40,203 nucleotides of DNA from NCBI GenBank assembly GCA_027858735.1, contig JAQICC010000201.1:1-40203 (forward strand), in the 5' to 3' direction. The position numbers and the translations under genes were made by a program. Each line of letters opens with the position of its first letter. Position 1 is the stretch's first letter. Below the pieces are notes generated by a model. The model was not told the DNA's origin. It saw nothing but the letters and a program-made list of their open reading frames with translations, and searched no databases. This document shows, in pieces, positions 26,101 to 35,917 of this stretch. The stretch comes from Salinivirgaceae bacterium (GTDB taxonomy: Bacteria; Bacteroidota; Bacteroidia; Bacteroidales; SZUA-534).

Positions 26101-29100
26101 TCCATTTCCATCAACTGAGTAAATTGCAACATCGGTACCATTCGGATTGATAATACTATCACAAATAACGGGGTTGCCGTTATCCTTAGTAACATCAACA
26201 CTCATTGGAGTGCGGTAAACCCAATTTTTCTTTATATGATAAAAATACTCATTAATCGTAGTATCCACTAAATCACCATTTTCAGTAAAAACTGTATCGC
26301 TAACCGTTTCGGTTGCTGTTTTATCAGCTAAGTCAATCGGGCCTTCCATGTTCAAGTCGAACATGTAGGCTGGGTTACCTAATACGCTCTCAACCACAAA
26401 TACTTCAGGTATTACTTTAAATTCATATTCTCCTGAATTATAATCCGTAGTTACCGTATCGGCATATCCAAATTCTTCGCGCTGTGCTTTTATAATAATT
26501 TCATACTGACCAATATTATTTACCGATTTTCCAAATCCAATTTCCTTATCACCTTCTTTGGCTCCTCCAATTACACGACCTGCAATAATTCGTGTTGTTG
26601 AATCTATAAATTGTAAGCCAGTAATATCATCCTGGAAATTATGCAATACAATTTCGCCATTTTCTCTTGGCGGATAAAAACCTTCGGCATAATAATGGCC
26701 ATCGCGACGTACGCTAATAACATGGTCACCAATTGGTACTTCAATGCTAAAGTTACCATCACGGTCGGTTTTAATAATGTTGTTTTCAATATCAAAAATA
26801 TTATCTCCATCAAGCAATACTTCTACTTCCTCAACGGGGAATGTCGTGTTTTGATATTTCACATTACCATTTACAGCAAATGCTGAAATATCAGTAAAGT
26901 TTTGATCGCCATAAACCAGTGAGTTTTCACTAATTAACATACTCTTACTTCCCGGATCGAATTCATGAACACCAAAAGCAGGAGTAACACTGAATGTTTC
27001 GCCACTGCCTTTAAACCAAATACCGTTAACCATATAATTACCTGAAGTATTGGTTTGTGCAGCTAAAGCAAGCTTGGTTGCAGCCGGCACTCCTTGGCTC
27101 CACGTTGCGCCATATAAGTAACCATGTACTTTATTTGCTTCTCCACCAGTACGTGTGTGGTCGAAAGCGTAAGAACCTAAGTTTTCATCAAAGCGTAAAG
27201 TAGTAAGCAAATTATCCTGTTCGCGAGGAATCATCATATTCTGGAAACGAGCAATTAAGCTGTCGGTTCTGGCAATATTCCAAATTCTTAATTCATCAAT
27301 ATAACCAGCATAATCTTTTGCTACCAGATTCGATGCATCTAATGCTAAATTTGTAGCAGCCATATTTGTAGCAACTGGTGTACCGTTAATTAAAATATTT
27401 AACGAATCGGCGTTAGCACGAACTGCTATATGGTTCCAACTATTATCAATCCAAACTGCTTTAGCATCTGTTTTCAAATTATATTGTGCTAATGCACTTC
27501 CTGAAAGAACAGCAAGATTGCCATCACCTGTGTAATCGATAACTACTCCACTATTTTTGAACAATACAAAACCTGCATCGAGCGAAAGCGGACGAGCCCA
27601 CATTTCAATGGTCATACCATCTGAAAAATCGAAGGTGTTGTCGCGCGATTCAATAACCAAACTATCGGCACCATCAAATTCAACACAAGAACCGTAATTC
27701 TTTGTTGTTTCATCGTAATTAACCGTAACTTTCACATCGGCAACCGGATTACCCCCTTTGTAAGTAACTAAACCACTCACAATACCTTCAGGCTGGCGGA
27801 AACCAACTGCTATTGCAGCTGAATCGGAATATAGAGTATTTTCCCCACAGGTTCCCAGTGCCACAATCATATACTCATAGTATTCACCAGGGTTTGCATC
27901 TTCATCAATCCAAACCTGAGTTGTGCCGCTTTCAATCACTTTAACCACTTGCCAGTTATTACCTGAAGTATATTTTCTGCGATTAATCTGGTACTCGTCA
28001 ATAATATTCTGCTTGTGCGATGTCCAGGTTAACGCAATTTTTGTATCACTATAGCCTTTTGAAGCATCCAAGGTATCGAATACTCCTTTTAAGGTTTCTT
28101 CAAGTGTAAATAGTTTGGTACGTGAATCAACTTCGCCAAAATCAGTTGTTGCAGCCGTTAGCATATAGCTATAAGGTACACAAAGTTGTACGTCGGCATC
28201 TAAGTACGATAAGCTATCGGCTACTTCCTGCAATGTTTGGGTAATACCTGTTTCTGTATTAATGCGAGTTATCTCCACATTTCTACAGAAATCTGGATGG
28301 TAATCCCAATCTAAACGAATGTAAGCTTCCTGGGTATCATCGTTAATTTCTTTGCTTAATTCAAGTGATGGGATATTGTAACCAATGTTACTGGTATCAA
28401 TTTCTGTATCGTTATTATAACAGTAGCTTAGTCCTTGAATAGCATATTCATAATAAGTTCCAGGTGCCGCTGTACTATCGTTATATTGATAAAGTTCGGT
28501 ATTATTTTGAACCATTGCTACTAAGTCAAATTCACTAGCACCTGCAATTCGGCGGGTAATACGGAAATCGGAAATTAAGTAGTTATTGGTACATTCCCAG
28601 CTTAATTTGAGTAATTCTGAATAGTCGCCTTGCGAAGCTTCAAAATTTTGAATCACAGCATCTTCATCCACGGTCCAAACGGTATCAGGTGTACTCCAAG
28701 TACTTATGGTATTTTCGTCGTATATGGCACGGGCACGATAATAATATTTTACACCCGGGCAAAGCTCATTTACTGTATAATCAAGATTGCGACCTATATT
28801 TTCATGAACCGCCAACGGAGGAACAAATGTTTCATCGGTTGCCACCTCTATTTCAAAACTAGCAGCCGATGCAATATCGTTAATATGCATATCGAAAGCT
28901 CCCAAGGTGGAATTATCTGCCTCTAAAGTAATGGGTATTATTACACCTTCGGAATTTTGAATAGTAGCTCCACCAAAAATTGTAGCATCATTTTGCAGGG
29001 CTAAATCTTTAAAGCCTGTGCCTTCATTAATTTCGTCAAAGGTAAAATGAGCTATATAATGGTCGCTTGCACCTTCTGGTTCCGATAGGTTCATATTGGC

Positions 29101-32100
29101 TCTAACTTCCTCTTGTGTTAAAGCAATATTCCAAACACGGAATTCATCGATTTCTCCTTTAAAGAAATTTGAAGCAGCTGGTCCGCTATCCCATTCCTGA
29201 CCAATAGAAAACTGATATCCATTTACAATTGGTTCATAAACGGGAGTATATTCATATATTTTTTTACCATCAACATAAAGCGATGATAATGCATCCTTTT
29301 TAAGAGATAAGGCTATATGATGCCATGTACCTGATAAATCGGTTGAGTTCTCAGGTATAAATACATCTTCATTACCAATAGCTGATAAATGCCAAATTTC
29401 TAGTCTTTTTAAAGTTGCATGGTAAGCCAAAACAACTTGATTGTAACCGTTTGATGCTTTATTAAGAGCGAATATAGCTTGTTGCCCTGCGCCATCTGCA
29501 TCTGCTTTTACCCAACATTCGTAGGTTGCTTCATCAGCTGCATAATCTGAAACACCATCTGCAGTCACATAATCATCAATTCCATCAAGCACCAATGACT
29601 TTCCTGGTAAAGCATTGAATTCACCAGTTGCGGAATATTCACTCCATTCGCCATTAACTTTAGCTTTAACCCGATAATAATATTTGGTGTTTTTATTTAA
29701 ATCTTCAACTCGATAGCTGTTTGAGGCAGCTGAAATATTGTTGACAATTTTTTCCTGAAAAAATTGATCTTTTGCCACATCAACAATATATTCCGTTGCA
29801 CCCTCAATGGCTTCCCAACTTAAATCAGCCATGGTTACGCCTGGTTCCGGATCATTTAAAAATGGTGTTGTAAGAACATTTGCTCTTTCATACGAAACTG
29901 TTCCGACAATAGAACCATCACGTCCCATTCCTGAACTATCAGCTGCAGTAGAATTATCGAAGGTAAAATTTGCTACCAGCCCTATTTCATCTCCCGCTAG
30001 TTTTTGGTGTGCTCTTTCAATAACCTCTGCGTTTGTTAATGGATTTTTATAAAATGCTATCTCGTCCAGCAATCCGGAATAACTATACCCAAACCAAACT
30101 TTATTAGGATTGGTAACATTAGTAAATTCCTGTGTCTGTGCTGTTCCTGCATAAAAATAGATCTCTTGCTGCACTCCATCAATAATAATCCGGTTATTAC
30201 CGTCACCGGTAACCACAGCAAAATGATGCCAGCTGTTATCGGTATAGAAGTTTCTTCCTTTACGAACAGCCATTAATAGTTCGGTATTGGCATCGCGTCG
30301 AACTTTATAAGCGAAACTTTCATCGGGATATTCTGAGCTGGCATCGCCAACACGCATTCTTACATAATTGTTAGAAGTACCATCACTAATTAGCATAAGC
30401 TCACCATTTGTAGAGGTTTTAAACCAGCCTGTTATTGCGCCGGCATTTTTCCCTGCAACTTTAGAAATATGACTAGTTAAATCTATACGATCGGCGATAT
30501 CATTAAATTTTAGAGCTAACTCACCTAAAGTATCGCCTGTTGTTTTTACAACATCAGAACCCGGAGACCATGCACTTTCACGATCGGTATAACTCATTAC
30601 GCCAAAATAATAGTTTGTATTTTCAGTTAAACCCGAAATATCATATGTGTTTACATTACCAACCTCAAGAGATTCGAGACCTCCAACGGGTTGGGTTAGT
30701 AAATAATCAGTTGCCACTCGTAACCAATAATTTGAAGCTCCAGGTATGTTATCCCAATTAGCAGTAAACTCAGTAGAATCAATTGCTGTTGCTGCAAGCG
30801 TAAAAGGTGTAATTAAAGCTTTTGATTCCACACGATTAGCATTCCCAACAACTTCTCCTGAATAAACATTCATCTTATCAGAAACAGCATTACCTTCAAC
30901 TTCATCAAAATTAAAGTATCCCACTAATCCTGTTTCATTTCCTAATAAAGAGGAATGATAATTTGCTTTAATTTCACTCAGGCTCAAAGCTCTGTTCCAA
31001 ATTCTAAATTCATCCATTGAACCCTTATAATAATCTGACGGAGTAGTTCCATCCCATTCTTGTGCTAAAGAGAATCTAGAATTAGCAAGTATAGGCACCT
31101 TACTTTGCGTAAAAGTATTTGCTTCCTTACCATTAATGTAAAGATAGGATGGAGATCCATCTTCCAACACAATAGCCAAATGGTTCCATGTGTTATTAAG
31201 ATCAACAGAAGTCTCTAAATCACCCGTAACTCCCCAAAGCTTAAAAAGCTTATGGTTAGAGTAATAAACCGCAACATAATGATTACCTCCACTATTGTCG
31301 TTGTTTGCCCATAACACAGACCTATCGTTTTCTTGAATTTGAGGTTTTACCCAAAGCTCTATCGTTGCTCCATTAGAGTAGTCTACATTTGTAACATCAT
31401 CTAAACTTAGGTAATTTGTGCCATCAAACAAATATGCGTTACCCGGAGGCACCAATAAAGTTGTGAATTCCTGAACAAGGCTCCATCCACTCCAACGTGT
31501 AGTTTGAGAAGCAACACGTACAAAATAATCGGTATTTTCTTCAAGTCCTGTTAAAGTATCGGTATTAAATCCTGAAGTAGAAGAAATAGTTTGCGCGATA
31601 TTACTGAAATTAATATCAGTAGCTACCTGTAATTTGTAATCACTTGCACCGTCAATTGCATTCCATGAAAAAGAGGCAGAATTAGGAGAAATATTTTCAG
31701 CCTGAGAAATAAAAGGAGTAATAAGAGCATTGGATGGTTTCCATTGAGGATTGCCCTCAATTGTTCCATCAATACCATTTACTTTTTCATAAACAAACTG
31801 CCCTTCACTTTGGTCAAAATTATAATAGGCTAATAAATTTGCTTCGTTTCCATTAAGCGTTTTGTACATATTCGCTTTTATCTCTTCCTGGGTACGTATA
31901 TCGTCCCAAAATCGAACTTCATCAATAGCGCCTTTTAAAAAGTCACCTTTTTTAGAACCATCATATTCCTGCCCTATTGAAATTAAGTTACCTGAGAATA
32001 GTGGTGGATGACCATTGCTAGCCGTTCCAACCAATTCTCCATTCATATAAAATTTGGTTATGTCAGCTCCATCCATAGTTGCAGCAAGATGCACCCATGC

Positions 32101-35100
32101 GCCTTTGCGGAAATCATAAGATCCAATTACAGTACTTGCATTTGCATCGTATAACTGATAACCATTATCGCTTTGGTAAGATAATAAATATTTATTTCCT
32201 CCGGTAGCAGTATTAATGGCTAAAAAGCGTCCATGAGTTTCGGTAGGATCAACATAAACCCAGCATTCCATAGTAGCCTTAGCTTTATTGCCCATTTCAG
32301 TGATTTGACTAATATCAACATAATCGTCTTTACCATCAAACCATAAAGCATTGCCCGGAACCTCCATTTTGGTAGAGGTATAATTTACCATGGAAGTATC
32401 GTTATTGTCGCCTGCAACCCTAATATAATATTTTGTTCCCTGAGTTAAACCAGTAGCATTATAAGTTGTAAGGCCTGAAGTAGACTCTGACGTAATAAGC
32501 CTGTTTACAAATTTTGCATCGTTTGCCACATCAATGGTATAATCAGTGGCTCCTGCAACTGGGTCCCAACTTAAGGTAAACCCACTTGTGGTATTCGAAG
32601 AGGCAACAACAACAAAGTCGTTGGAATTAATTGCTGATTCAACCCAGTTAACATTACCAACAATTTCTCCATCGAATTTATTTGCATTATCAAGTACATT
32701 TGATCCGGTTTGCAAATCAAAATTATAGTAGGTAACCAGACCATCTTCTTCACCGCTTAATGAAATATTCATATTGGTCTGTATCTCAGACAGACTACGA
32801 ATGTCATCCCAAACCCTAAATTCATCAATAGCACCTTTCATTACATTGGTGGTGTCGCTTGGTAACCCGGTTCCATCATATTCCTGACCCAATGAAAAAT
32901 AAGATCCGTATGGCAGAGGTGGATCAATTGGGGTAAATGATGCCATTTCAACTCCGTTTAAATAAAAATGCGACAATACATTGCTATTAATAGTAGTTGC
33001 AATATGATTCCATTCTCCTTCATTAACACCTGTGCCATCAAAATAAAAATCGCCCCCATCGTAATATAACCTAAACCTTGAATTTGATTTATCATAAATC
33101 ATAACATAGTTGTTGATAATTGGATCGGGGTCATCAGGCACATTACAAGCCCATACAGCATTATTGTTTTCAACTGAACTAAAATCAAGTTTCACCCAAC
33201 ATTCAACAGTTACCATGTTCGGAAAACTATATTTGCATACATCGGTAGCTTGCACATAAGTTTTACCATCAAATTCAAGTGCATTTCCCGGAGCAAGCAT
33301 TTTTGTTGCAGCTCCATCATAACTAAATCCCTGCTCACCTTTATTATTTATAGCAGTAACTTTGTAATAATATACTGTTCCCTGACTTAAACCTGCAACC
33401 GTGAAATTTGTAGCCATACCGGTAGATTCACCAGATAAAACCAGATTGTTAAAGTTCTTATCGGTTGCTACATCAATATAGTAATCATTCACATCAGGAA
33501 TACTTTCCCATGAAATGGTATAATTATCTAAACCTATTTCCGACACATCATTTAAAATAGGTGTTAATAACGCACCATCCTCAGCCAAAGTTGGTCCATT
33601 AATCATTGTACCGTTTGTATTTCCAGCATTATCTTCAATATCACCTGCCGACACCTGATCGAATGAATAATACAATTCAAGGTCGTCTTCGTTTCCGGTA
33701 GACGGAATGTTAATATTCGCTTTTAATTCCTCAATTGTTCTAACATCATTCCAAATTCTTACTTCATCAATTTTACCTTTAAAAAAATTACCTTTTGAAA
33801 GTCCACTATCATATTCCTGACCTATTGAAACCAAGTCAGTAGATTCAAACAAATCATTGGTATAAGTAAAAGATTTAACAATCTCACCATTTATATAAAT
33901 ATGTGAGCCATTGGCAACCCCTTTATTTATTGTATAGGCTACATGCACCCACTTATCTTCAATAAATATATTTGAAATTTGATGTCCAATGGTGGGATCA
34001 TAAATATAAAACCCCCGGTCTTTGCCATAACTCAAAAGCCTACGGTTACCACCGCCATCTGTATTAACCCCAAAAATAGATATGTCTTGAACATTCTCTG
34101 AGCTAACATTTACCCAACATTCAAAAGTCATGGTGTTACCAAAACTAATATCGGCAAGCTCATCCAATTCAACATAATCATCAGTTCCATCGAGTGTTAA
34201 TGCATAACCTGAAGTTGGCGAATATTTTTGCTCATAGCACCCTAAATCAACAACTCCGGCAAATACACGTTCATTACCATTTAAATCAAGTGGTAAAATC
34301 TCATCAAAATTACCATCGTTATCTAAATCCCATTCATCTATAGGTAAATAAGAATTTATCCCTTTATTATTTACAGGCGAATTACCCATTAATACCCAAT
34401 TACCATCTGTATGGGCATAATCGTAATCTAGAGCATCAATAAAAACCAGGTCATCATTAAAACATCCCGGTTCTGTCCTTAAATCCCATGTTCGTGAATT
34501 TGTAATAGATACAATATCTGTTAATGTTCCTCCTGTGTTATCGTAAAATTCACCTCCATGTTCCCATAATATCGAGTTTTTAATATCGAGACGTACATCA
34601 GATGTATACAATAAAATAGCATGGTGTTCACCATTATTTTCAGCCATAGTAGTATTCACCATAGTCAATTCAGACCCATCTCTTAAATATATCGCGTCAC
34701 CACCGTTAAGATAATCTGTTTTATTTCCGGTAAGCAATACATTATGCAAATCAAATTTTGAATCATTTTTTAAGCCCATGCCACCACCGGAACCGGTTTC
34801 TGTATAATTACCCTGGATTTTTGTATTTAAAATTCTAACCTCACAACTATAAATTGACCCAATACCACCACCCCAATCGGTTGCAGAATTGCTATTTATG
34901 GTACAATTAACCACATCAACATCGCATCCATTATGAAAAACAATTCCACCACCCCAGTCGCCAGCAGTATTCTTAGTGAAATCACACTTTTTCAAAAGTA
35001 CTTTTGCAGCTGAAATTGAAATAGCGCCTCCATTATTTCGGCCTTCATTGCTATCGAAAATACAATCTTCAATTACAGAAACATCATCCCCTTCAACCAC

Positions 35101-35883
35101 ATATACAGCACCTCCATATTTACCGGAGTTATTGGTAAATGTGCAGCCCTTAAGTGTAGCACTTGTATTATTAAAGTGAACTGCACCTGCATGACTTTCG
35201 GCATAATTGCCGGAAAATGTACAGTTTTCAATGATCATAGAACTCTGCTCGATATAGATTGCACCACCATTTACTTTTGCGTAATTTCCATAAAATTCGC
35301 AATTCACCACTTTAGGAGAAGCCCCCTGGCAAAGAAAAGCTGCACCACCCATATATGGAAACACATCGTTGTCAGCTACTGCACCTGCCAAAACAAAACC
35401 ATCAAGAACCGCAGTAGTATCAACTGTTGTATTTTCAGGAAAATAGAATAGTTTTAAACTATTACTACCAACTACATCGCTATATGTAGTTACATAGCCG
35501 GTTTCGCCCACATTATCGTTTTGGTCAATGTCGCCACTAATAACGGTCTTGTAGGCTGTTAAGTCTCGTTGATCAACGCTGGTTTCGTCACCGGCAAAAC
35601 CACCATAAAGCGTTACCCCATTCTTAAGGGTAAAGTGGTTAAACCTTTGGTTGGCCGAACCAACTTCATAGTTGGGTTGATGCGTTGGGTAATAAATACC
35701 AGCAGCTACCCATAGCTCGTTTCCACTTTGTGCGGCCTCAATAGCCTCACTTAAATTGCTGTATGCATTTTGCCATGTGGTACCGTCATTATTTCCGGTA
35801 GCATCGGCATCAACATAAATTGTTTGCGCATTTATGACTAAACTGCATAAAAGAGCAAAAATGAATGGTGACACGTGTTTCAT
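20173..35883 (-). CDS. giant multidomain T9SS-secreted surface protein (beta-helix, nine LamG, FN3)
   Basis: An uninterrupted 5236-residue frame (very roughly 570 kDa). Signal peptide 1-19. Residues about 20-555 are a right-handed beta-helix with repeated 'NC.F..N....GGAI' turns. Six LamG (Laminin_G_3-like) domains start near 561, 866, 1177, 1482, 1788 and 2094, each with a 'LDG.DDYV' strand and a 'G.IDEVRIW' motif, and each is followed by an FN3 domain. Three further FN3-like domains lie at about 2410-2690. A carboxypeptidase-regulatory-like domain (about 2694-2985) is split by LamG 7 (about 2730-2935), and a second such domain follows to about 3060. An uncharacterised core runs to about 4075. 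An Ig-like domain (about 4078-4630) is split by LamG 8 and 9. Then come a BACON-like domain, two 'CRGV' domains, two 'GWN' repeats and a type A T9SS tail (about 5150-5236, 'VVYPNPFSKELTINYTL'). LamG and FN3 suggest glycan or protein binding and adhesion at the surface; the target is unknown. Confidence 0.95.
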   Translation of the reverse strand: MKHVSPFIFALLCSLVINAQTIYVDADATGNNDGTTWQNAYSNLSEAIEAAQSGNELWVAAGIYYPTHQPNYEVGSANQRFNHFTLKNGVTLYGGFAGDETSVDQRDLTAYKTVISGDIDQNDNVGETGYVTTYSDVVGSNSLKLFYFPENTTVDTTAVLDGFVLAGAVADNDVFPYMGGAAFLCQGASPKVVNCEFYGNYAKVNGGAIYIEQSSMIIENCTFSGNYAESHAGAVHFNNTSATLKGCTFTNNSGKYGGAVYVVEGDDVSVIEDCIFDSNEGRNNGGAISISAAKVLLKKCDFTKNTAGDWGGGIVFHNGCDVDVVNCTINSNSATDWGGGIGSIYSCEVRILNTKIQGNYTETGSGGGMGLKNDSKFDLHNVLLTGNKTDYLNGGDAIYLRDGSELTMVNTTMAENNGEHHAILLYTSDVRLDIKNSILWEHGGEFYDNTGGTLTDIVSITNSRTWDLRTEPGCFNDDLVFIDALDYDYAHTDGNWVLMGNSPVNNKGINSYLPIDEWDLDNDGNFDEILPLDLNGNERVFAGVVDLGCYEQKYSPTSGYALTLDGTDDYVELDELADISFGNTMTFECWVNVSSENVQDISIFGVNTDGGGNRRLLSYGKDRGFYIYDPTIGHQISNIFIEDKWVHVAYTINKGVANGSHIYINGEIVKSFTYTNDLFESTDLVSIGQEYDSGLSKGNFFKGKIDEVRIWNDVRTIEELKANINIPSTGNEDDLELYYSFDQVSAGDIEDNAGNTNGTMINGPTLAEDGALLTPILNDVSEIGLDNYTISWESIPDVNDYYIDVATDKNFNNLVLSGESTGMATNFTVAGLSQGTVYYYKVTAINNKGEQGFSYDGAATKMLAPGNALEFDGKTYVQATDVCKYSFPNMVTVECWVKLDFSSVENNNAVWACNVPDDPDPIINNYVMIYDKSNSRFRLYYDGGDFYFDGTGVNEGEWNHIATTINSNVLSHFYLNGVEMASFTPIDPPLPYGSYFSLGQEYDGTGLPSDTTNVMKGAIDEFRVWDDIRSLSEIQTNMNISLSGEEDGLVTYYNFDLQTGSNVLDNANKFDGEIVGNVNWVESAINSNDFVVVASSNTTSGFTLSWDPVAGATDYTIDVANDAKFVNRLITSESTSGLTTYNATGLTQGTKYYIRVAGDNNDTSMVNYTSTKMEVPGNALWFDGKDDYVDISQITEMGNKAKATMECWVYVDPTETHGRFLAINTATGGNKYLLSYQSDNGYQLYDANASTVIGSYDFRKGAWVHLAATMDGADITKFYMNGELVGTASNGHPPLFSGNLISIGQEYDGSKKGDFLKGAIDEVRFWDDIRTQEEIKANMYKTLNGNEANLLAYYNFDQSEGQFVYEKVNGIDGTIEGNPQWKPSNALITPFISQAENISPNSASFSWNAIDGASDYKLQVATDINFSNIAQTISSTSGFNTDTLTGLEENTDYFVRVASQTTRWSGWSLVQEFTTLLVPPGNAYLFDGTNYLSLDDVTNVDYSNGATIELWVKPQIQENDRSVLWANNDNSGGNHYVAVYYSNHKLFKLWGVTGDLETSVDLNNTWNHLAIVLEDGSPSYLYINGKEANTFTQSKVPILANSRFSLAQEWDGTTPSDYYKGSMDEFRIWNRALSLSEIKANYHSSLLGNETGLVGYFNFDEVEGNAVSDKMNVYSGEVVGNANRVESKALITPFTLAATAIDSTEFTANWDNIPGASNYWLRVATDYLLTQPVGGLESLEVGNVNTYDISGLTENTNYYFGVMSYTDRESAWSPGSDVVKTTGDTLGELALKFNDIADRIDLTSHISKVAGKNAGAITGWFKTSTNGELMLISDGTSNNYVRMRVGDASSEYPDESFAYKVRRDANTELLMAVRKGRNFYTDNSWHHFAVVTGDGNNRIIIDGVQQEIYFYAGTAQTQEFTNVTNPNKVWFGYSYSGLLDEIAFYKNPLTNAEVIERAHQKLAGDEIGLVANFTFDNSTAADSSGMGRDGSIVGTVSYERANVLTTPFLNDPEPGVTMADLSWEAIEGATEYIVDVAKDQFFQEKIVNNISAASNSYRVEDLNKNTKYYYRVKAKVNGEWSEYSATGEFNALPGKSLVLDGIDDYVTADGVSDYAADEATYECWVKADADGAGQQAIFALNKASNGYNQVVLAYHATLKRLEIWHLSAIGNEDVFIPENSTDLSGTWHHIALSLKKDALSSLYVDGKKIYEYTPVYEPIVNGYQFSIGQEWDSGPAASNFFKGEIDEFRVWNIALTQEEVRANMNLSEPEGASDHYIAHFTFDEINEGTGFKDLALQNDATIFGGATIQNSEGVIIPITLEADNSTLGAFDMHINDIASAASFEIEVATDETFVPPLAVHENIGRNLDYTVNELCPGVKYYYRARAIYDENTISTWSTPDTVWTVDEDAVIQNFEASQGDYSELLKLSWECTNNYLISDFRITRRIAGASEFDLVAMVQNNTELYQYNDSTAAPGTYYEYAIQGLSYCYNNDTEIDTSNIGYNIPSLELSKEINDDTQEAYIRLDWDYHPDFCRNVEITRINTETGITQTLQEVADSLSYLDADVQLCVPYSYMLTAATTDFGEVDSRTKLFTLEETLKGVFDTLDASKGYSDTKIALTWTSHKQNIIDEYQINRRKYTSGNNWQVVKVIESGTTQVWIDEDANPGEYYEYMIVALGTCGENTLYSDSAAIAVGFRQPEGIVSGLVTYKGGNPVADVKVTVNYDETTKNYGSCVEFDGADSLVIESRDNTFDFSDGMTIEMWARPLSLDAGFVLFKNSGVVIDYTGDGNLAVLSGSALAQYNLKTDAKAVWIDNSWNHIAVRANADSLNILINGTPVATNMAATNLALDASNLVAKDYAGYIDELRIWNIARTDSLIARFQNMMIPREQDNLLTTLRFDENLGSYAFDHTRTGGEANKVHGYLYGATWSQGVPAATKLALAAQTNTSGNYMVNGIWFKGSGETFSVTPAFGVHEFDPGSKSMLISENSLVYGDQNFTDISAFAVNGNVKYQNTTFPVEEVEVLLDGDNIFDIENNIIKTDRDGNFSIEVPIGDHVISVRRDGHYYAEGFYPPRENGEIVLHNFQDDITGLQFIDSTTRIIAGRVIGGAKEGDKEIGFGKSVNNIGQYEIIIKAQREEFGYADTVTTDYNSGEYEFKVIPEVFVVESVLGNPAYMFDLNMEGPIDLADKTATETVSDTVFTENGDLVDTTINEYFYHIKKNWVYRTPMSVDVTKDNGNPVICDSIINPNGTDVAIYSVDGNGNAIYNYGQPVFAVAEPKTLNVIVTEQYTNYQTTETFVAPVTDATVKIKNNLAIDDSQKELALNGDGIASYTFIKGEPNLTEDELKPENSFTKTMEVKAERTGESVDWLPNNGEVYRAIVLGVQVTGTNFVTQGPDRVDFVLRDPPGSNSNSYVEEGFTMERSETKSKNKGFDASLGVFLMVGSFTGGPTFNHESTWTGTNTSTESVTFNTSYSTSDDPAYVGAMGDVFFGRSTNITYGLCKMLSVFPIDSCHPDLPSGDSVFSGHKIGQMFNFALGDEIATTFVFTQNHIENYLIPDLMKLRNNYFVNNPGVYELVNDAEKDEIVPNKGYYNYKGGQSIDSVDLYQASINAWVMELVINEYEKLSADGDVRKVYDWGFTYLDWGLGNAKVTQFGSYQKIDFSIGYGTSKTSASIKRQFNRDENFFNKNISFDAGAIYESSMTTSTETSVERTYEFQTSVGFKSEIESPGIKIPFIGRTPGFKIEASANYNFGGSNTSSSTNSKEKTVGYTLTDGDQGDYFSVDVAKDAYGNGPIFITRGGQSACPYEGATETHFFNEGTLIGSPTMQIEVPTIQADQSMVSNVPEDVPAVFTLKLGNQSEIDADNWFMLMVDVASNPYGAKLKMDGASINNGTAILIPGGKQLTKTLELEKGRADINEYDDIRIIMHSMCQFDPTDDVADIADTVILSAHFVPVCSNVAITNPGDNWLVNVADEDTLDVRISGYDLQLSTFEKFALQYKAESDANWLTDATFFNDTTGFAAHSGNKYDIDGASFMLHSIDMQNLRDRNYQIRAVSVCNDESMFESEPKNGILDGTRPTVFGTPSPADGILSPNDEIMVTFNETVEAGLITQYNFDVQGVLNGSELNHGTSVAFDGNGDYAQTPAGIRLNETDFAIEFWMQKPEDATGTVISQGSEAGGLFKVSFVADSMKVAVGDKVNAAENTFDDGNWHHYAINYNYADLLLAVFVDDKLLLEQSTGENVSEGALLMGMADATNADYFEGNIHDMRIWKRTLAYNEVVEVMNVSLSGNEIGLNAYWPMDEGEGSLLNEKAHSRHANVNAGWNITPASNAYAFNGVDQALVFETGSIPITSEMDFTIEFWFKGDAQNATLFSNGNTSVESGYPEKVVNINVNDAGKIEVETNNEILTTQNVYADDLWHHLAFVVNRRGYANLYIDAEKLANITATAVGSLQGVEAYIGARGYIDNSQVQQFDKYFNGSIDEVRVWSLARTQDQIELYTNYKLSGYEIGLMAYYPFETYTEVMGVMQSEISLSDFSIDPYSEVGLSHCGAALVVGDSTFTNNSPNIKRERAKSKVNFDFVVNDDQIIITPTDELAKIEKCILEITVQNISDIHGNTMASPATWTAYIKKNQVVWGDDVFSLEKELSESLSFTTTIVNEGGTMQSFSISNLPNWLSASPENGTLDPDSEVEVEFTVNDGLNIGNYSEDVYLVSNTGYNERLTLDLRVFKQAPNWVVDQTAYQSSMNVIAQLAIKEVISNDKYDKIGVFSGDVCRGVCNLEYKANYDAYFAFLVVYGNESGEDLSYRVWDASEGRVYSDVAPTYNFEPNKFYGIVATPILFNAGNKLDNTIELNQGWNWLSFNLEMDNASVSSVFDGLTVVDGDIVKHTELFSAYDVHSASWIGSLNKVELGKLYRANIKNGGNLLYMGREAKSSEYAITLVNGWNRIGYMPSENMTVNEALAGFVPQINDVIKSQYQFAMYDGYEWIGSMNYMEAGKGYMYQSNNMDTVQFVYPNASELNQKSASINVNPSANTFGVDAGDYEYVMNATAQVTGEGVEAGMKVGAYLNNELRGVASITNISAYNSYCFINIYGMANELDAEVSFKLIVQNAELSLTGTSLFAGNRGDGNLIAPVVLDAGSVLSNFMTTKNGLVVYPNPFSKELTINYTLTASNNVFVGIYNVLGKKLDVLVDNEMQQGQQALIWDGNTSDGNTVDQGVYFIHLQIGETNNVIRIIKE

Positions 35884-35917
35884 AAATTTTGGATTTTATT
35901 TAAAAATCTTATAAAAA

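Noticed and set aside
29000-34300. Regularly spaced similar DNA segments that could suggest a repeat array or CRISPR
   Set aside because: Spacing is ~920 bp and similarity follows protein LamG-FN3 units; these are coding duplications, not short direct repeats with unique spacers.
23058-35451. Many plus-strand and out-of-frame ORFs of 60-98 codons within the giant gene
   Set aside because: All lie antisense or in alternate frames to a domain-rich coding frame and show no signal peptide, family motif or promoter of their own.
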